In this document: positions 33,415 to 43,169 of the stretch, in pieces
Position numbering within the stretch: the stretch's first letter is position 1
How the letters are laid out: each line of letters opens with the position of its first letter
Source of the DNA: Pseudomonas sp. S09G 359
Lineage (GTDB): Bacteria; Pseudomonadota; Gammaproteobacteria; Pseudomonadales; Pseudomonadaceae
Direction: 5' to 3'
Length of the DNA: 64,000 bases
NCBI RefSeq assembly: GCF_002843605.1
Contig: NZ_CP025263.1
Span: 390,501-454,500, forward strand
The notes under the pieces: generated by a model
What the model saw: the letters and a program-made list of their open reading frames with translations, nothing else
The model's database searches: none
What the model was told of the DNA's origin: nothing
Made by a program: the position numbers and the translations under genes

Positions 33415-35865
33415 ATGTCTCAGGAACCACTTGCACGAGAAGCAGAGGTAGCCGCATTCCGCGATGCTGTCTTGACCAAACTCACCTATGCGGTGGGCAA
33501 GGACCCGGATCACGCCTTCGACCATGACTGGTTTGAAGCGATTGCCCTGGCCGCCCGCGACCAGATGGTCGATCACTGGATGGACCACACGCGGCGTATT
33601 TACCGCAAAGGCCAGAAGCGGGTCTATTACCTTTCCCTGGAATTCCTCATTGGCCGCTTGCTCTACGACAGCCTGAGCAACCTCGGGGTGCTCGAAATTG
33701 CCCGCGAAGCCTTGTCCGAACTGGGCGTGGACCTCGAACGCATCCGCCTGCTGGAGCCCGACGCGGCGCTCGGCAACGGTGGCCTGGGGCGCCTGGCGGC
33801 GTGCTTCATGGAAAGCATGTCGACCTTGGGCATCGCCGGCCATGGGTATGGCATCCGTTATGAACACGGCCTGTTCCGCCAGGCGATTGTCGATGGCTGG
33901 CAGCAGGAACAGACCGAGCGTTGGCTGGATTTCGGTAACCCGTGGGAGTTCGAGCGCGCAGAGGTGATCTACCCGATTGGCTTTGGCGGCAGCGTCGAGA
34001 CCCTGCCGGATGCCTCCGGCAAGCTGATCCAGGTGTGGACGCCGAATGAAACCGTGCGCGCCGTTGCCTATGACACCCCGGTAGTCGGCTGGCGTGGTGC
34101 CAGCGTCAACACCTTGCGCCTGTGGCGTGCACGCGCCGTGGAAGACCTGCACCTGGAGCGCTTCAACGCTGGTGACCACTTGGGCGCCGTGGCCGAAGTG
34201 GCCCGCGCCGAAAGCATCTCCCGAGTGCTTTACCCGGCCGACAGCACCGAAGCAGGGCAGGAACTGCGCCTGCGCCAGGAATACTTCTTCGTCTCCGCCT
34301 CCCTGCAAGACCTGCTGCGCCGCCACAAGAACATGCACGGCTCGGTACTGAGCCTGGGCGAGCACGCGGCGATCCAGCTCAATGACACCCACCCGTCCAT
34401 CGCCGTGGCCGAATTGATGCGCCAGTTGGTGGATTTGCACGACATCCCGTGGGAAGCCGCGTGGGACGTGACGGTTGAAACCCTTTCCTACACCAACCAC
34501 ACCTTGTTGCCCGAGGCGTTGGAGACCTGGCCTGTAGGTTTGATGGAACGCATGCTGCCGCGGCACATGCAGATCATCTACCTGATCAACGCCCAGCACA
34601 TCGACTCGCTGCGCGCCAAGGGCATTCACGATTTCGACGTATTGCGCGCCGTGTCGTTGATCGAAGAAGACAACGGCCGCCGCGTGCGCATGGGCAACCT
34701 GGCGTTCCTCGGTTCCCATAGCGTCAACGGCGTGTCCGGCCTGCATACCCAATTGATGCGCAGCACAGTGTTCTCCGAACTGCACAAGCTCTATCCGGAG
34801 CGCATCAACAACAAAACCAACGGTATTACCTTCCGCCGCTGGCTGTACCAGGCCAACCCCAAGCTCACCGAGATGCTGGTGGATGCCCTGGGGCCGGACA
34901 TTCTCGACACCATGGAAACCCGCCTCACCGAGCTGGAAACCTTCGCCGAGAAGCAGGCGTTCCGCAAAGCCTTCTCTGAGCAGCGCCTGCACAGCAAGCG
35001 TGCGCTGGCCGAGATCATCCATGAGCGCCTGGGCATTTCGGTGAACCCGGCGGCGATGTTCGATGTGCAGGTCAAACGGATTCACGAATACAAGCGCCAA
35101 CTGCTCAACCTGCTGCACACCGTGGCGCTGTACCAGGCGATCCGTGCCGAGCCGGGCACCGACTGGGTGCCGCGGGTGAAGATCTTCTCCGGCAAGGCTG
35201 CGGCCAGTTATCACCAGGCCAAGCTGATCATCAAGCTGACCAACGACATCGCGCGCACCGTCAACAACGACCCGACCGTGCGCGGTTTGCTCAAGGTGGT
35301 GTTCCTGCCCAACTACAACGTGAGCCTGGCGGAAAGCATCATCCCAGCGGCGGACTTGTCGGAGCAGATCTCTACCGCAGGCTTTGAGGCGTCGGGCACC
35401 AGTAACATGAAGTTCGGCCTCAACGGCGCGCTGACCATCGGCACCATGGACGGCGCCAACGTGGAGATGCATGAGCGCGTCGGTGCCGACCACATGTTTA
35501 TCTTCGGCCTCAGCGCGCAGCAGGTGGAAGCCCGCAAGCACGCTGGCGAATTCAACGCCGGGCCGGACATCGCCGCCTCCCATCGCCTCAACGATGTGCT
35601 GCAAGCGATTCGCGGCGGGGTGTTCTCGCCGGATGATCCGGGCCGTTATGTGGGCCTGATTGACGGCTTGATCGACTACGACCGCTTCCTGGTGTGTGCT
35701 GACTTCGACTCCTACTGGGACGCGCAGGCGCGGGTCGAAGCGCATTGGCATGACTCCAAGGCCTGGTGGCGCTCGGCGGTGCTGAACACGGCGCGGATGG
35801 GTTGGTTCAGCTCGGACCGCACGATCCGCGAGTACGCGACGGAGATCTGGAAAGCATTGGATTAA
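33415..35865 (+). CDS. glgP: Glycogen/maltodextrin phosphorylase
   Basis: An 816-residue GT35 enzyme that releases glucose-1-phosphate from alpha-1,4-glucans. The pyridoxal-phosphate Lys lies in the signature EASGTSNMKFGLNGALTIGT (about 660-679). Other family motifs are YYLSLEFLIGR, ALGNGGLGRLAACFMES, QLNDTHPSIAVAELMR and VQVKRIHEYKRQLLN. Length is normal for bacterial phosphorylases. Other glycogen genes (glgA, glgB, glgX) are not next to it. It is followed by a REPIN 15 bp after the stop. Confidence 0.97.
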   Translation: MSQEPLAREAEVAAFRDAVLTKLTYAVGKDPDHAFDHDWFEAIALAARDQMVDHWMDHTRRIYRKGQKRVYYLSLEFLIGRLLYDSLSNLGVLEIAREALSELGVDLERIRLLEPDAALGNGGLGRLAACFMESMSTLGIAGHGYGIRYEHGLFRQAIVDGWQQEQTERWLDFGNPWEFERAEVIYPIGFGGSVETLPDASGKLIQVWTPNETVRAVAYDTPVVGWRGASVNTLRLWRARAVEDLHLERFNAGDHLGAVAEVARAESISRVLYPADSTEAGQELRLRQEYFFVSASLQDLLRRHKNMHGSVLSLGEHAAIQLNDTHPSIAVAELMRQLVDLHDIPWEAAWDVTVETLSYTNHTLLPEALETWPVGLMERMLPRHMQIIYLINAQHIDSLRAKGIHDFDVLRAVSLIEEDNGRRVRMGNLAFLGSHSVNGVSGLHTQLMRSTVFSELHKLYPERINNKTNGITFRRWLYQANPKLTEMLVDALGPDILDTMETRLTELETFAEKQAFRKAFSEQRLHSKRALAEIIHERLGISVNPAAMFDVQVKRIHEYKRQLLNLLHTVALYQAIRAEPGTDWVPRVKIFSGKAAASYHQAKLIIKLTNDIARTVNNDPTVRGLLKVVFLPNYNVSLAESIIPAADLSEQISTAGFEASGTSNMKFGLNGALTIGTMDGANVEMHERVGADHMFIFGLSAQQVEARKHAGEFNAGPDIAASHRLNDVLQAIRGGVFSPDDPGRYVGLIDGLIDYDRFLVCADFDSYWDAQARVEAHWHDSKAWWRSAVLNTARMGWFSSDRTIREYATEIWKALD

Positions 35866-35880
35866 GCACCACAAATCCAA

Positions 35881-35972
35881 ATGTGGGAGCGGGCTTGCTC
35901 GCGAATGCGGAGTGTCAGTTAACAAATATGTCGACTGGCACACCGCATTCGCGAGCAAGCCCGCTCCCACAT
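35881..35972. repeat. REPIN (GCTCGCGAA-type) after glgP
   Basis: Two inverted REP copies with matching inner flanks GCGAATGCGG and CCGCATTCGC enclose a spacer carrying GTCAGTTAAC and GTCGACTGGC. It separates glgP from the DUF2339 gene on the same strand. Confidence 0.9.
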
Positions 35973-36022
35973 TGATTGCGCGTCGATATACTAGGCCTCG
36001 GTTCGTCTAGGGAATATCGACC

Positions 36023-39000
36023 ATGCAATGGATTTTCATGCTGATTGGCCTGGTGCTCGGCTGGACGCTCGATGAGTCGTTCAGTGACGCGGGTATCGGT
36101 GCGCTGTTGGGCTTGGGCATTGGCCAGGCGATTCGCCTGTCAAAGCTGGCGACTCAGGCGGACCAACAGGCGCGTCAGTTGGAAACCACGCAGAAGGCGT
36201 TGATTGCGCTGGGTGATCGTCTGCGGCAGCTGGAAGTGCCCACGCCGCCGAGCACTACTGTCGTTGAAGCCCCAATCCCTGAACCCACACCTGTTGCCAA
36301 GGCGCCCGAGCTGGTTTGGGAGCTGCCTGCCGAATTAACGCCGGTTGCCATCGTTGCCGAACCAAGCCAGCCGCTGCCGGCTGATGTATGGGCGCCCGCC
36401 CCGATACCAGAACCCAAAGAACCTGCGATCCCCCGTGGCCCCAACTTGATCGAGCGCGCCATCAGTGGCGCGCGCAATTGGTTGTTCGGCGGCAACACCG
36501 TGCTGCGTGTCGGCGTGGTGCTGTTGTTCCTCGGCCTGGCGTTCCTGTTGCGTTATGCCACCGAAGGCATGGTGGTGCCAATCGAATTGCGTTACGCCGG
36601 GGTGGCCGCTGCCGCATTGGGCCTGCTGGGGTTGGGCTGGTGGCTGCGGCTGCGCAACAGCAACTATGGTCTGATGCTGCAAGGCACCGGGATCGCGGTG
36701 TTGTACCTCACGGTGTTTGCTGCGATGCGCCTGCACCCGTTGATCGATCCTGGTGCGGCCCTGGGCTTGCTGGTGGCGGTCACGGTGTTTTCGGCGATCC
36801 TGGCGATTACCCAGGATGCGCTCGGGCTGGCCTGTGCAGCGGCGCTCGGCGGTTTTGCGGCGCCGATCCTCACGTCCACCGGCGCCGGCAACCATGTGGC
36901 GCTGTTCAGTTACTTTGCCTTGCTTAACGCGGGCATTCTCGCCATCGCCTGGTTCAAGGCCTGGCGCCTGCTCAACCTGATCGGGTTTGTCGGCACCTTT
37001 GGGATCGGGTTTGCCTGGGGTATGCGCTCGTATACGCCTGAATTGCTGTGGAGCACCGAGCCGTTCCTGATCGTGTTTTTCCTGATGTACCTGGCCATCG
37101 GCCTGTTGTTCGCACGGCGCAAACTGTTGGAGATGGGCGACGCGCCCGCGGGCCGTGAGGCACTGCTGCGATGGTCGGCGGCCAAGGGCGATTACGTCGA
37201 CGGCAGCATGCTCTTCGGCCCGCCACTGGTGGGCTTTGGCTTGCAGTTCGCACTGGTGCAGCACCTGGAGTTCGCCGCTGCGTTCAGCGCGTTGGGCCTG
37301 GGGATTATCTACATGGGCCTGGCCCGCGTGCTCAGTGGCGGGCGCGCTTTGCTGCTGGCAGAAACCTGCCTGGCACTGGGCGTGATTTTTGCCAGCCTGG
37401 CGATTCCTTTGGGCCTGGATGCGCGCTGGACCGCTGCCGCGTGGGCGGTAGAGGGCGCGGGCATCTTCTGGCTCGGCCTGCGCCAGCAGCGCCCATTGGC
37501 GCGCGCGTTTGGCCTGTTATTGCAGCTAGGTTCGGCGTTGGCGTTCCTCAGTGAATTGCGTGTCGGCGAACTCAGCTTGCTCGATGGCGCGCCGTTGGGC
37601 GCTTTGTTGCTTGGTGCGGCGTTGCTGTTCAGCTTCGACCAGTTGCGCAAGGCCCCCGCCGAGCAGGCGTCGAGTTGGGAGCGCAAAGGCCTGCCGGTGC
37701 TGGCGAGCCTGGGACTGAGCTGTGTGTACCTGCTGGCGCCGCTGTTGCTGCTGACCCAAGGCACGGCCATCAGTTGGGCTATCGCCGGCCTGGTGACGCT
37801 GTTTGTCGGCTTGCGCATTGGCTCGCGCACCTTCCTGTTCAGCGCTTTCGCCGTGCAGCTGTTGGGCGGCGCGTTGTTCCTGCTGCGCTTACAGGGCGGT
37901 GACGGTGCGGCGGTGTTCAATGCTGGCTGGAGCGGGTTGCTGACCGCCTCGTTGATCGGCCTGGCCCTGGTCGGCGGCATGCTGCTGGCGGCACGCGACG
38001 ATATGGTGCGCGGCGACGTGCGCCTGCTGCGTGGGCTGTCGGTGGTACTGCTGGCCGGGCTGATGCTGATCAACCTCGCGGTGCTGTTCGTGCTGCCGTG
38101 GGAAAGCGCCAGCGGCGTGTGGGCGGCCAGTGGTCTGTTGATCATCTGGTTGAGCCTGTACCTGCAGCAGCGCGTCAGTTTTGTGTTCGGGTTGCTGCTG
38201 CAAGTGGTCGGCGGCGCCTCGTTCCTGCTGGCGGTGCCGCAGCTGCTGGGGCCGCTGACCGGCGAGGGCTTGCGCCCACTGGCCCACAGCGGGTTCTGGA
38301 CGCCGATGGTGTTGGGCCTGGCCGCCCTGGTCGGCGCCTGGCGCTTGCAGCGTGAACCGCAGGCGCCGGTGTTTACCGTGTTGAAACTGCAGCGCCTGTC
38401 CGATGTGCTGTTGGTGTGGGGCGCAGGCTGGTGGACGTTGGCCCTGGCGGGTGAAGTGTTGCGCTTTATCCCGAAAGAGCTGCTGGGCGCGTGCCTGCTG
38501 GGGCTTGCGGCGGTGAGCGTCGCGATCTGGGCGCTGCTCGCGGTGCGGCTGCGCTGGGCCTCGCTGGGTGTGCTGTGCACCTTGTTGATGCCGGCGGCGG
38601 GCGTGGGGTTGCTGGTGTCTGCCAGCGACTATTACCACCCGGCGGCGAACTACGGCTGGCTGGCCTGGCTGGCGGTGTTTGTGGTGCATTTCATCTCGCT
38701 GCGGCGCTTGGCGAGCGTGGTTCCGCGCACGGCGCTGAGCATCGCCCACGTGCTCGGCTGCTGGATGTTGATCGGCATGCTGGCGCTGGAGTTGCGCTAC
38801 GGCCTGCTGCGCTTGTCAGCCGAATACAACGCCTGGCGCTGGCTGGGTTGGGCGATTCTGCCGAGCCTGTACCTGGTGCTGGCCGCTGCGCCGCGCAACT
38901 GGCCGTGGCCGCTGTCGACGTATGCAAGGGAATATCGCGTATTGGCGGCACTGCCCCTGGCGGTGCTGATGCTCGGCTGGTTCTGGCTGGCGAATATCTT

Positions 39001-39535
39001 CAGTGATGGCACGGCCAAGCCGCTGCCCTATGTGCCGCTGCTTAACCCGCTGGACCTGGGCCTGTTGTTTGCGTTGCTGGGCGTGTACCTGTTGTCGCGC
39101 AGCGTGGCACCGCAACGTGGGCCGCGTGCCGAATTGCTCGCCCAGGGTGTCGCGGGTGTTTCGCTGTTCGCGTTCTTTACCGCGCTGGTCATGCGCACCG
39201 CTCACCATTGGGGCGGCGTGCCGTTTCATCTGGACGCATTGCTGGCATCGATGCTGGTGCAGGCCGGCCTGTCGATTGTCTGGACCCTGATCGCCCTCGG
39301 CCTGATGATCGGCGGCCACCTGCGCCATCGTCGCGAGGTGTGGCTGATCGGTGCGGCGTTGATTGCGGTGGTGGTCGCCAAGCTGTTCTTTGTCGAGTTG
39401 AGCAACCGTGGCGGTCTGGCGCGGATCGTCTCGTTTATCGGCGTGGGCGGCCTCTTGCTGGTGGTGGGTTACTTTGCCCCGCTGCCGCCCAAGCGCGCCG
39501 AACCTGTGGTGGAAACTGAAGGAGCATCCTCTTGA
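36023..39535 (+). CDS. Large polytopic membrane protein, DUF2339 family
   Basis: An 1170-residue protein with an N-terminal helix (MQWIFMLIGLVLGWTL), a short coiled stretch (about 45-72), a Pro/Val/Ala-rich linker (74-135) and then about 25-30 membrane helices packed almost without loops. The DUF2339 hallmark IERAISGARNWLFGGNTVLRVGVVLLFLG (about 140-168, quoted with its invariant WLFGGNT) opens the membrane part. Function is unknown; the form suggests a carrier or channel for a hydrophobic compound. It overlaps the DUF3999 gene by 4 bp, and the two families typically occur as a pair, so they likely form one complex in the envelope. Confidence 0.9.
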   Translation: MQWIFMLIGLVLGWTLDESFSDAGIGALLGLGIGQAIRLSKLATQADQQARQLETTQKALIALGDRLRQLEVPTPPSTTVVEAPIPEPTPVAKAPELVWELPAELTPVAIVAEPSQPLPADVWAPAPIPEPKEPAIPRGPNLIERAISGARNWLFGGNTVLRVGVVLLFLGLAFLLRYATEGMVVPIELRYAGVAAAALGLLGLGWWLRLRNSNYGLMLQGTGIAVLYLTVFAAMRLHPLIDPGAALGLLVAVTVFSAILAITQDALGLACAAALGGFAAPILTSTGAGNHVALFSYFALLNAGILAIAWFKAWRLLNLIGFVGTFGIGFAWGMRSYTPELLWSTEPFLIVFFLMYLAIGLLFARRKLLEMGDAPAGREALLRWSAAKGDYVDGSMLFGPPLVGFGLQFALVQHLEFAAAFSALGLGIIYMGLARVLSGGRALLLAETCLALGVIFASLAIPLGLDARWTAAAWAVEGAGIFWLGLRQQRPLARAFGLLLQLGSALAFLSELRVGELSLLDGAPLGALLLGAALLFSFDQLRKAPAEQASSWERKGLPVLASLGLSCVYLLAPLLLLTQGTAISWAIAGLVTLFVGLRIGSRTFLFSAFAVQLLGGALFLLRLQGGDGAAVFNAGWSGLLTASLIGLALVGGMLLAARDDMVRGDVRLLRGLSVVLLAGLMLINLAVLFVLPWESASGVWAASGLLIIWLSLYLQQRVSFVFGLLLQVVGGASFLLAVPQLLGPLTGEGLRPLAHSGFWTPMVLGLAALVGAWRLQREPQAPVFTVLKLQRLSDVLLVWGAGWWTLALAGEVLRFIPKELLGACLLGLAAVSVAIWALLAVRLRWASLGVLCTLLMPAAGVGLLVSASDYYHPAANYGWLAWLAVFVVHFISLRRLASVVPRTALSIAHVLGCWMLIGMLALELRYGLLRLSAEYNAWRWLGWAILPSLYLVLAAAPRNWPWPLSTYAREYRVLAALPLAVLMLGWFWLANIFSDGTAKPLPYVPLLNPLDLGLLFALLGVYLLSRSVAPQRGPRAELLAQGVAGVSLFAFFTALVMRTAHHWGGVPFHLDALLASMLVQAGLSIVWTLIALGLMIGGHLRHRREVWLIGAALIAVVVAKLFFVELSNRGGLARIVSFIGVGGLLLVVGYFAPLPPKRAEPVVETEGASS

Positions 39536-40887
39536 TCGGTAAGTTGAGCATGGTTGTGCTGGGCGTGTGTACGACGTGGTCGGTGTGGGCCCAAGAAGCG
39601 CCCGGCGACTTCACCACCCAAGTGCCGCTGGCGGTGAGTGGCAGCGGCCCGTGGTATCGCCTTGAGTTGCCCTTGGCCGTGCAGTTGAGCGCGCGCCAGG
39701 CTGACCTCAGCGATGTGCGTGTATTCAACGCGGCCGGCGAGCCACAGGCCTACGCGCTGTCGCGACAGACCGCTGCGCGTACCGAAAGCCGCAACGTCAC
39801 CGAGGTGAAGTGGTTCCCGCTGTACGCCGCCGACACCCAGCAAAGCCTGCCCGGCGTGGTGATGAAAGCCACGACCGAAGGCACCCTGGTGGAAATCAAA
39901 CCGGCCACCGCGCCCAAGCCCGGCAAGCAGGTGCTGCGTGGCTGGGTACTCGACGCCAGCGCAATCAAGGCGCCGTTGCAGCAATTGAGCCTCGACTGGA
40001 GCCACGAGCAGGAGGGCTTCCAGCGTTTCAGCATTGAAGCCAGCGATGACTTGCAGCATTGGCAATCCTGGGGCGATGGGCAAGTGGCGCGGCTGTCGTT
40101 TGCCGACGAACGGGTGGAGCAGCATGACGTCAGCCTGCCGGGGCAGTCGGCGCGGTACCTGCGCCTGGTGTGGCAGGGGCAGGCGGCGCCGCTGCTGACC
40201 TCGGCCAAATTGGCCAGCGCGTCCAGCAGCAGCCTGCCGATGCCGCTGGTGTGGTCACAGCCCGTCGCCGGCACGCGGCTCAAGGCGGGGGAATACAGCT
40301 GGCAGTTGCCTACCGGGCTGAATCTTGAGCGGTTGCGTGTTGAGCTGAAACAGCCCAACACGCTGGCCCCGGTGACGTTATCGGGGCGCCGGGACAGCAA
40401 GCAGGCCTGGCAGCCGTTGAGCAATGGTTTGTTGTATCGCCTGACCCAGAATGGCCAGGACGTGGTCCAGGATGAATTGCAGCTGCCAGGCCAGGCCGTC
40501 ACCGAACTCAAGTTGCAGGTGGACGAGCGAGGTGGCGGCCTAGGCGTTGACGCGCCGGCCCTGCGCTTTGCGGTGCGCGCCACGCAGTTGGTGTTCCTGG
40601 CGCGTGGTGAGCCGCCGTTCAGCCTGGCGCTGGGCAACGCCACGGTGAAGGCGGCGAGCCTGCCGCTGTCGACGTTGATTCCCGGCTACAGTGCCGAGCG
40701 CCTCAACACGCTGGGACAGGCCAAGGTGGCCGGGGACATCGTGGTCGCGTCGCCGGCGGTCGTAGCCGCTACGGACAGTGGGCCGGGCTGGAAAAAGCTC
40801 GGGCTCTGGGCGGTACTGCTGCTTGGCGTGGCGGCACTGGGCGCCATGGCCTACAGTTTGCTGCGCAAGCCGCCGGTGGCACGTTAA
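39532..40887 (+). CDS. DUF3999 family envelope protein, partner of DUF2339
   Basis: A 451-residue protein with a signal sequence (LSMVVLGVCTTWSVWA), a beta-rich periplasmic domain of about 390 residues and one C-terminal membrane helix (LGLWAVLLLGVAALGAMAYSLL) ending in RKPPVAR. Such a build places it on the periplasmic face of the inner membrane. Jelly-roll-like segments such as FQRFSIEASDDLQHWQSWGDG suggest carbohydrate-binding-like folds, an inference only. The start is TTG 39532 inside the stop of the DUF2339 gene, so the two are coupled. Function unknown. Confidence 0.88.
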   Translation: MIGKLSMVVLGVCTTWSVWAQEAPGDFTTQVPLAVSGSGPWYRLELPLAVQLSARQADLSDVRVFNAAGEPQAYALSRQTAARTESRNVTEVKWFPLYAADTQQSLPGVVMKATTEGTLVEIKPATAPKPGKQVLRGWVLDASAIKAPLQQLSLDWSHEQEGFQRFSIEASDDLQHWQSWGDGQVARLSFADERVEQHDVSLPGQSARYLRLVWQGQAAPLLTSAKLASASSSSLPMPLVWSQPVAGTRLKAGEYSWQLPTGLNLERLRVELKQPNTLAPVTLSGRRDSKQAWQPLSNGLLYRLTQNGQDVVQDELQLPGQAVTELKLQVDERGGGLGVDAPALRFAVRATQLVFLARGEPPFSLALGNATVKAASLPLSTLIPGYSAERLNTLGQAKVAGDIVVASPAVVAATDSGPGWKKLGLWAVLLLGVAALGAMAYSLLRKPPVAR

Positions 40888-40947
40888 ATAAAGTCCATGA
40901 ACTCTATTGGGTTTAAATCCTCTGATAGGAGGAAATACGCCCCGACT

Positions 40948-40970
40948 CGCGCTAAACTGCGCGGGTTTTT
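40948..40970 (+). terminator. Candidate weak terminator before fbp
   Basis: CGCGC / GCGCG with a 6-nt loop is followed by GGTTTTT. It lies 60 bp after the DUF3999 stop. The stem is short, and TAAACT within it could instead be part of the fbp promoter. Confidence 0.35.
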
Positions 40971-40996
40971 AGCCCCCCCATTCTCCGGAGCCTTCC

Positions 40997-42007
40997 ATGT
41001 CCCGCGTTACCTTGAGTCGCTATTTGATTGAGCAGACCCGCAGCAACAACACGCCTGCCGATCTGCGCTTCCTTATCGAAGTGGTGGCGCGTGCCTGCAA
41101 GGAAATCAGCCACGCCGTGTCCAAAGGCGCGCTGGGTGGTGTCCTGGGCAGCATGGGCACAGAAAACGTGCAGGGCGAAGTGCAGAAAAAACTCGACGTG
41201 ATTTCCAACGAAATCCTGCTCGAAGCCAACGAATGGGGCGGCCACCTGGCCGGCATGGCGTCCGAAGAAATGGACAATGCCTACCAGATCCCCGGCAAAT
41301 ACCCGAAAGGCGCCTACCTGCTGGTGTTCGACCCACTGGACGGTTCGTCCAACATCGACATCAATGCACCGGTCGGCACCATCTTCTCGGTACTGCGTTG
41401 CCCCAACGAATACCTGAGCCAGAACGAAGCGCTGAATGAAAAGGCCTTCCTGCAGCCAGGCACCGAGCAGGTCGCTGCCGGTTACGCGATCTACGGCCCG
41501 CAGACCATGCTGGTACTGACCCTGGGCGATGGCGTCAAAGGCTTCACCCTGGACCGCGAAATGGGCAGCTTCGTACTCACCCACGAAGACATCACCATTC
41601 CTGCCTCCACCCAGGAATTTGCGATCAACATGTCCAACCAGCGCCACTGGGAAGAGCCGGTGACCCGCTACGTCGGCGAGTTGATGGCCGGCGAAGAAGG
41701 CCCGCTGAAGAAGAACTTCAACATGCGTTGGGTGGCGGCGATGGTGGCTGACGTGCACCGTATCCTGACCCGTGGTGGCTTGTTCATGTACCCGCGCGAC
41801 AGCCGCGAGCCGTCCAAGCCGGGCAAGCTGCGCCTGATGTACGAAGCCAACCCGATGTCGTTCCTGGTTGAACAGGCAGGCGGCGCGTCCACCGACGGCC
41901 ACCAGCGCATCCTCGACATTCAACCGGAAGGCCTGCACCAGCGTGTGGCGGTTTTCCTGGGTTCGAAGGAAGAAGTTGAACGCGTAACGGCCTACCACAA
42001 GAAGTAA
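40997..42007 (+). CDS. fbp: Fructose-1,6-bisphosphatase, class I
   Basis: A 336-residue cytoplasmic enzyme for the irreversible gluconeogenic step from fructose-1,6-bisphosphate to fructose-6-phosphate. The metal and substrate motif is [20 protein letters not shown] (about 112-131). An upstream Glu site is in [14 protein letters not shown], and the C-terminal [20 protein letters not shown] is typical. Pseudomonads lack a full Embden-Meyerhof route downward, so this enzyme is needed for growth on organic acids and amino acids such as histidine. It has its own terminator 50 bp downstream. Confidence 0.97.
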   Translation: MSRVTLSRYLIEQTRSNNTPADLRFLIEVVARACKEISHAVSKGALGGVLGSMGTENVQGEVQKKLDVISNEILLEANEWGGHLAGMASEEMDNAYQIPGKYPKGAYLLVFDPLDGSSNIDINAPVGTIFSVLRCPNEYLSQNEALNEKAFLQPGTEQVAAGYAIYGPQTMLVLTLGDGVKGFTLDREMGSFVLTHEDITIPASTQEFAINMSNQRHWEEPVTRYVGELMAGEEGPLKKNFNMRWVAAMVADVHRILTRGGLFMYPRDSREPSKPGKLRLMYEANPMSFLVEQAGGASTDGHQRILDIQPEGLHQRVAVFLGSKEEVERVTAYHKK

Positions 42008-42058
42008 CCTGTTGCGATAAGTGAACCGCGTTGTTGTGAGCCGGTTCACCCTTGAAGA

Positions 42059-42099
42059 AGCCCCGAAACGATTCAGCGTTTTCGGGGCTTTTTTGTTTT
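42059..42099 (+). terminator. Intrinsic terminator of fbp
   Basis: A 10-bp stem AGCCCCGAAA / TTTCGGGGCT with a loop of about 11 nt is followed by TTTTTTG and further T residues. Confidence 0.92.
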
Positions 42100-42183
42100 C
42101 GTTCGTCGGGAACCAGACACCTCTTTTCCCTTCTAAGCTTCTGGCAGATACCAGAGCTGCGTTGTCCCTCCAGGAGTTTTTCC

Positions 42184-42438
42184 ATGTCGTTACGCCGTCT
42201 CGCTTTGCTGGCTTTTTGCGTGCTGTTGGCCGCTTGCAGCAAGGTCAACCAAGAAAACTACGCGAAGTTATCGGCTGGCATGGCCAAGGCTGAGGTGGAA
42301 TCGTTGCTGGGTAAACCGACCGATTGTTCCGGCGCGCTGGGTATGTCCAGCTGCACCTGGGGCGATAAAAACAGCTTTATCAGCGTTCAATATGCCGGTG
42401 ACAAGGTTCTGATGTTTTCCGGGCAAGGCCTGAAGTAA
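42184..42438 (+). CDS. Small lipoprotein with BamE/SmpA-like domain
   Basis: An 84-residue lipoprotein: MSLRRLALLAFCVLLAACS carries the lipobox LLAAC with Cys18. The mature part YAKLSAGMAKAEVESLLGKP is the helix-turn of the SmpA/OmlA (BamE) fold, followed by two strands. It is much smaller than BamE itself and is better seen as a DUF3862-like relative of unknown role in the envelope. A longer frame starts at 42052 but has no signal-peptide logic; the SD AGGAG is 8 bp before ATG 42184. It is followed 30 bp later by the lipocalin gene. Confidence 0.85.
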   Translation: MSLRRLALLAFCVLLAACSKVNQENYAKLSAGMAKAEVESLLGKPTDCSGALGMSSCTWGDKNSFISVQYAGDKVLMFSGQGLK

Positions 42439-42468
42439 ACCGGGGCGAGAGCCTGCGGGAGAAGAAGA

Positions 42469-43038
42469 ATGATGCGTTTTGTTTTGTTCCTTTGTGCCAG
42501 CCTGTTATTGGCGGGCTGTGCCAGCCATTCTGGCGATGATCTGCAACCCAAGACCGCGAGCAACGTCAACCTCAAGCGTTACCAGGGCACCTGGTATGAG
42601 TTGGCCCGATTGCCGATGTACTTCCAGCGCAACTGCGCGCAGTCCGAAGCCCGTTACACCTTGCTGCCTGACGGTGACATGTCGGTGTTCAACCGCTGCC
42701 TGACCACCGAATGGAAGTGGGAAGAAGCCAAGGGCACGGCTACCCCGCAAGTGCCCGGCAAGACCGACAAGCTCTGGGTCGAATTCAATAACTGGTTTAC
42801 GGCGCTGCTGCCGGGCGTTGCCAAGGGCGATTACTGGGTGCTGTACGTCAGCGATGACTACAAGACCGCTATCGTCGGCAGCCCGAGCCGGCGCTATATG
42901 TGGATTCTGTCGCGCACACCGACGGTGAGCACCGACACCCGCGAAGACCTGCTGAGCAGGGCGCGGCAGCAGGGGTATGACACCACGCGGTTGATCTGGC
43001 GTACGTCGGACAAGCAGATGGCGAAGACTTCGCAGTAA
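42469..43038 (+). CDS. blc: Bacterial lipocalin (Blc-like) outer-membrane lipoprotein
   Basis: A 189-residue protein with lipobox LLLAGCAS (Cys17 or 16, depending on the start) and the lipocalin signature YQGTWYELARLPMYFQRNC. The later motifs KGDYWVLYVSDDYKTAIVGSPSRRYMWILSRTP are those of Blc/ApoD-like lipocalins (quoted in parts). It probably binds fatty acids or lysophospholipids at the outer membrane under envelope stress. Two consecutive ATGs (42469 and 42472) follow the SD GGGAG; either may be used. It appears co-transcribed with the small lipoprotein before it. Confidence 0.93.
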   Translation: MMRFVLFLCASLLLAGCASHSGDDLQPKTASNVNLKRYQGTWYELARLPMYFQRNCAQSEARYTLLPDGDMSVFNRCLTTEWKWEEAKGTATPQVPGKTDKLWVEFNNWFTALLPGVAKGDYWVLYVSDDYKTAIVGSPSRRYMWILSRTPTVSTDTREDLLSRARQQGYDTTRLIWRTSDKQMAKTSQ

Positions 43039-43060
43039 ATTCGGGTCACCGCCAGTCCAA

Positions 43061-43152
43061 ATGTGGGAGCGGGCTTGCTCGCGAATACGGTGGTTCAGTC
43101 ACCTGATTTATTGACTGACACTCCGCATTCGCGAGCAAGCCCGCTCCCACAT
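43061..43152. repeat. REPIN (GCTCGCGAA-type) between lipocalin and hutF
   Basis: Two inverted REP copies flank a 45-bp spacer with TTCAGTC and GACTGAC. The element fills most of the gap between the convergent lipocalin and hutF genes. Confidence 0.9.
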
Positions 43153-43169
43153 TTGTTGTGTGTTGCCTG

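Noticed and set aside
33391..35970. An 859-codon open frame antisense to glgP
   Set aside because: Composition artefact of a GC-rich gene; it even runs through the REPIN and has no recognisable domain.
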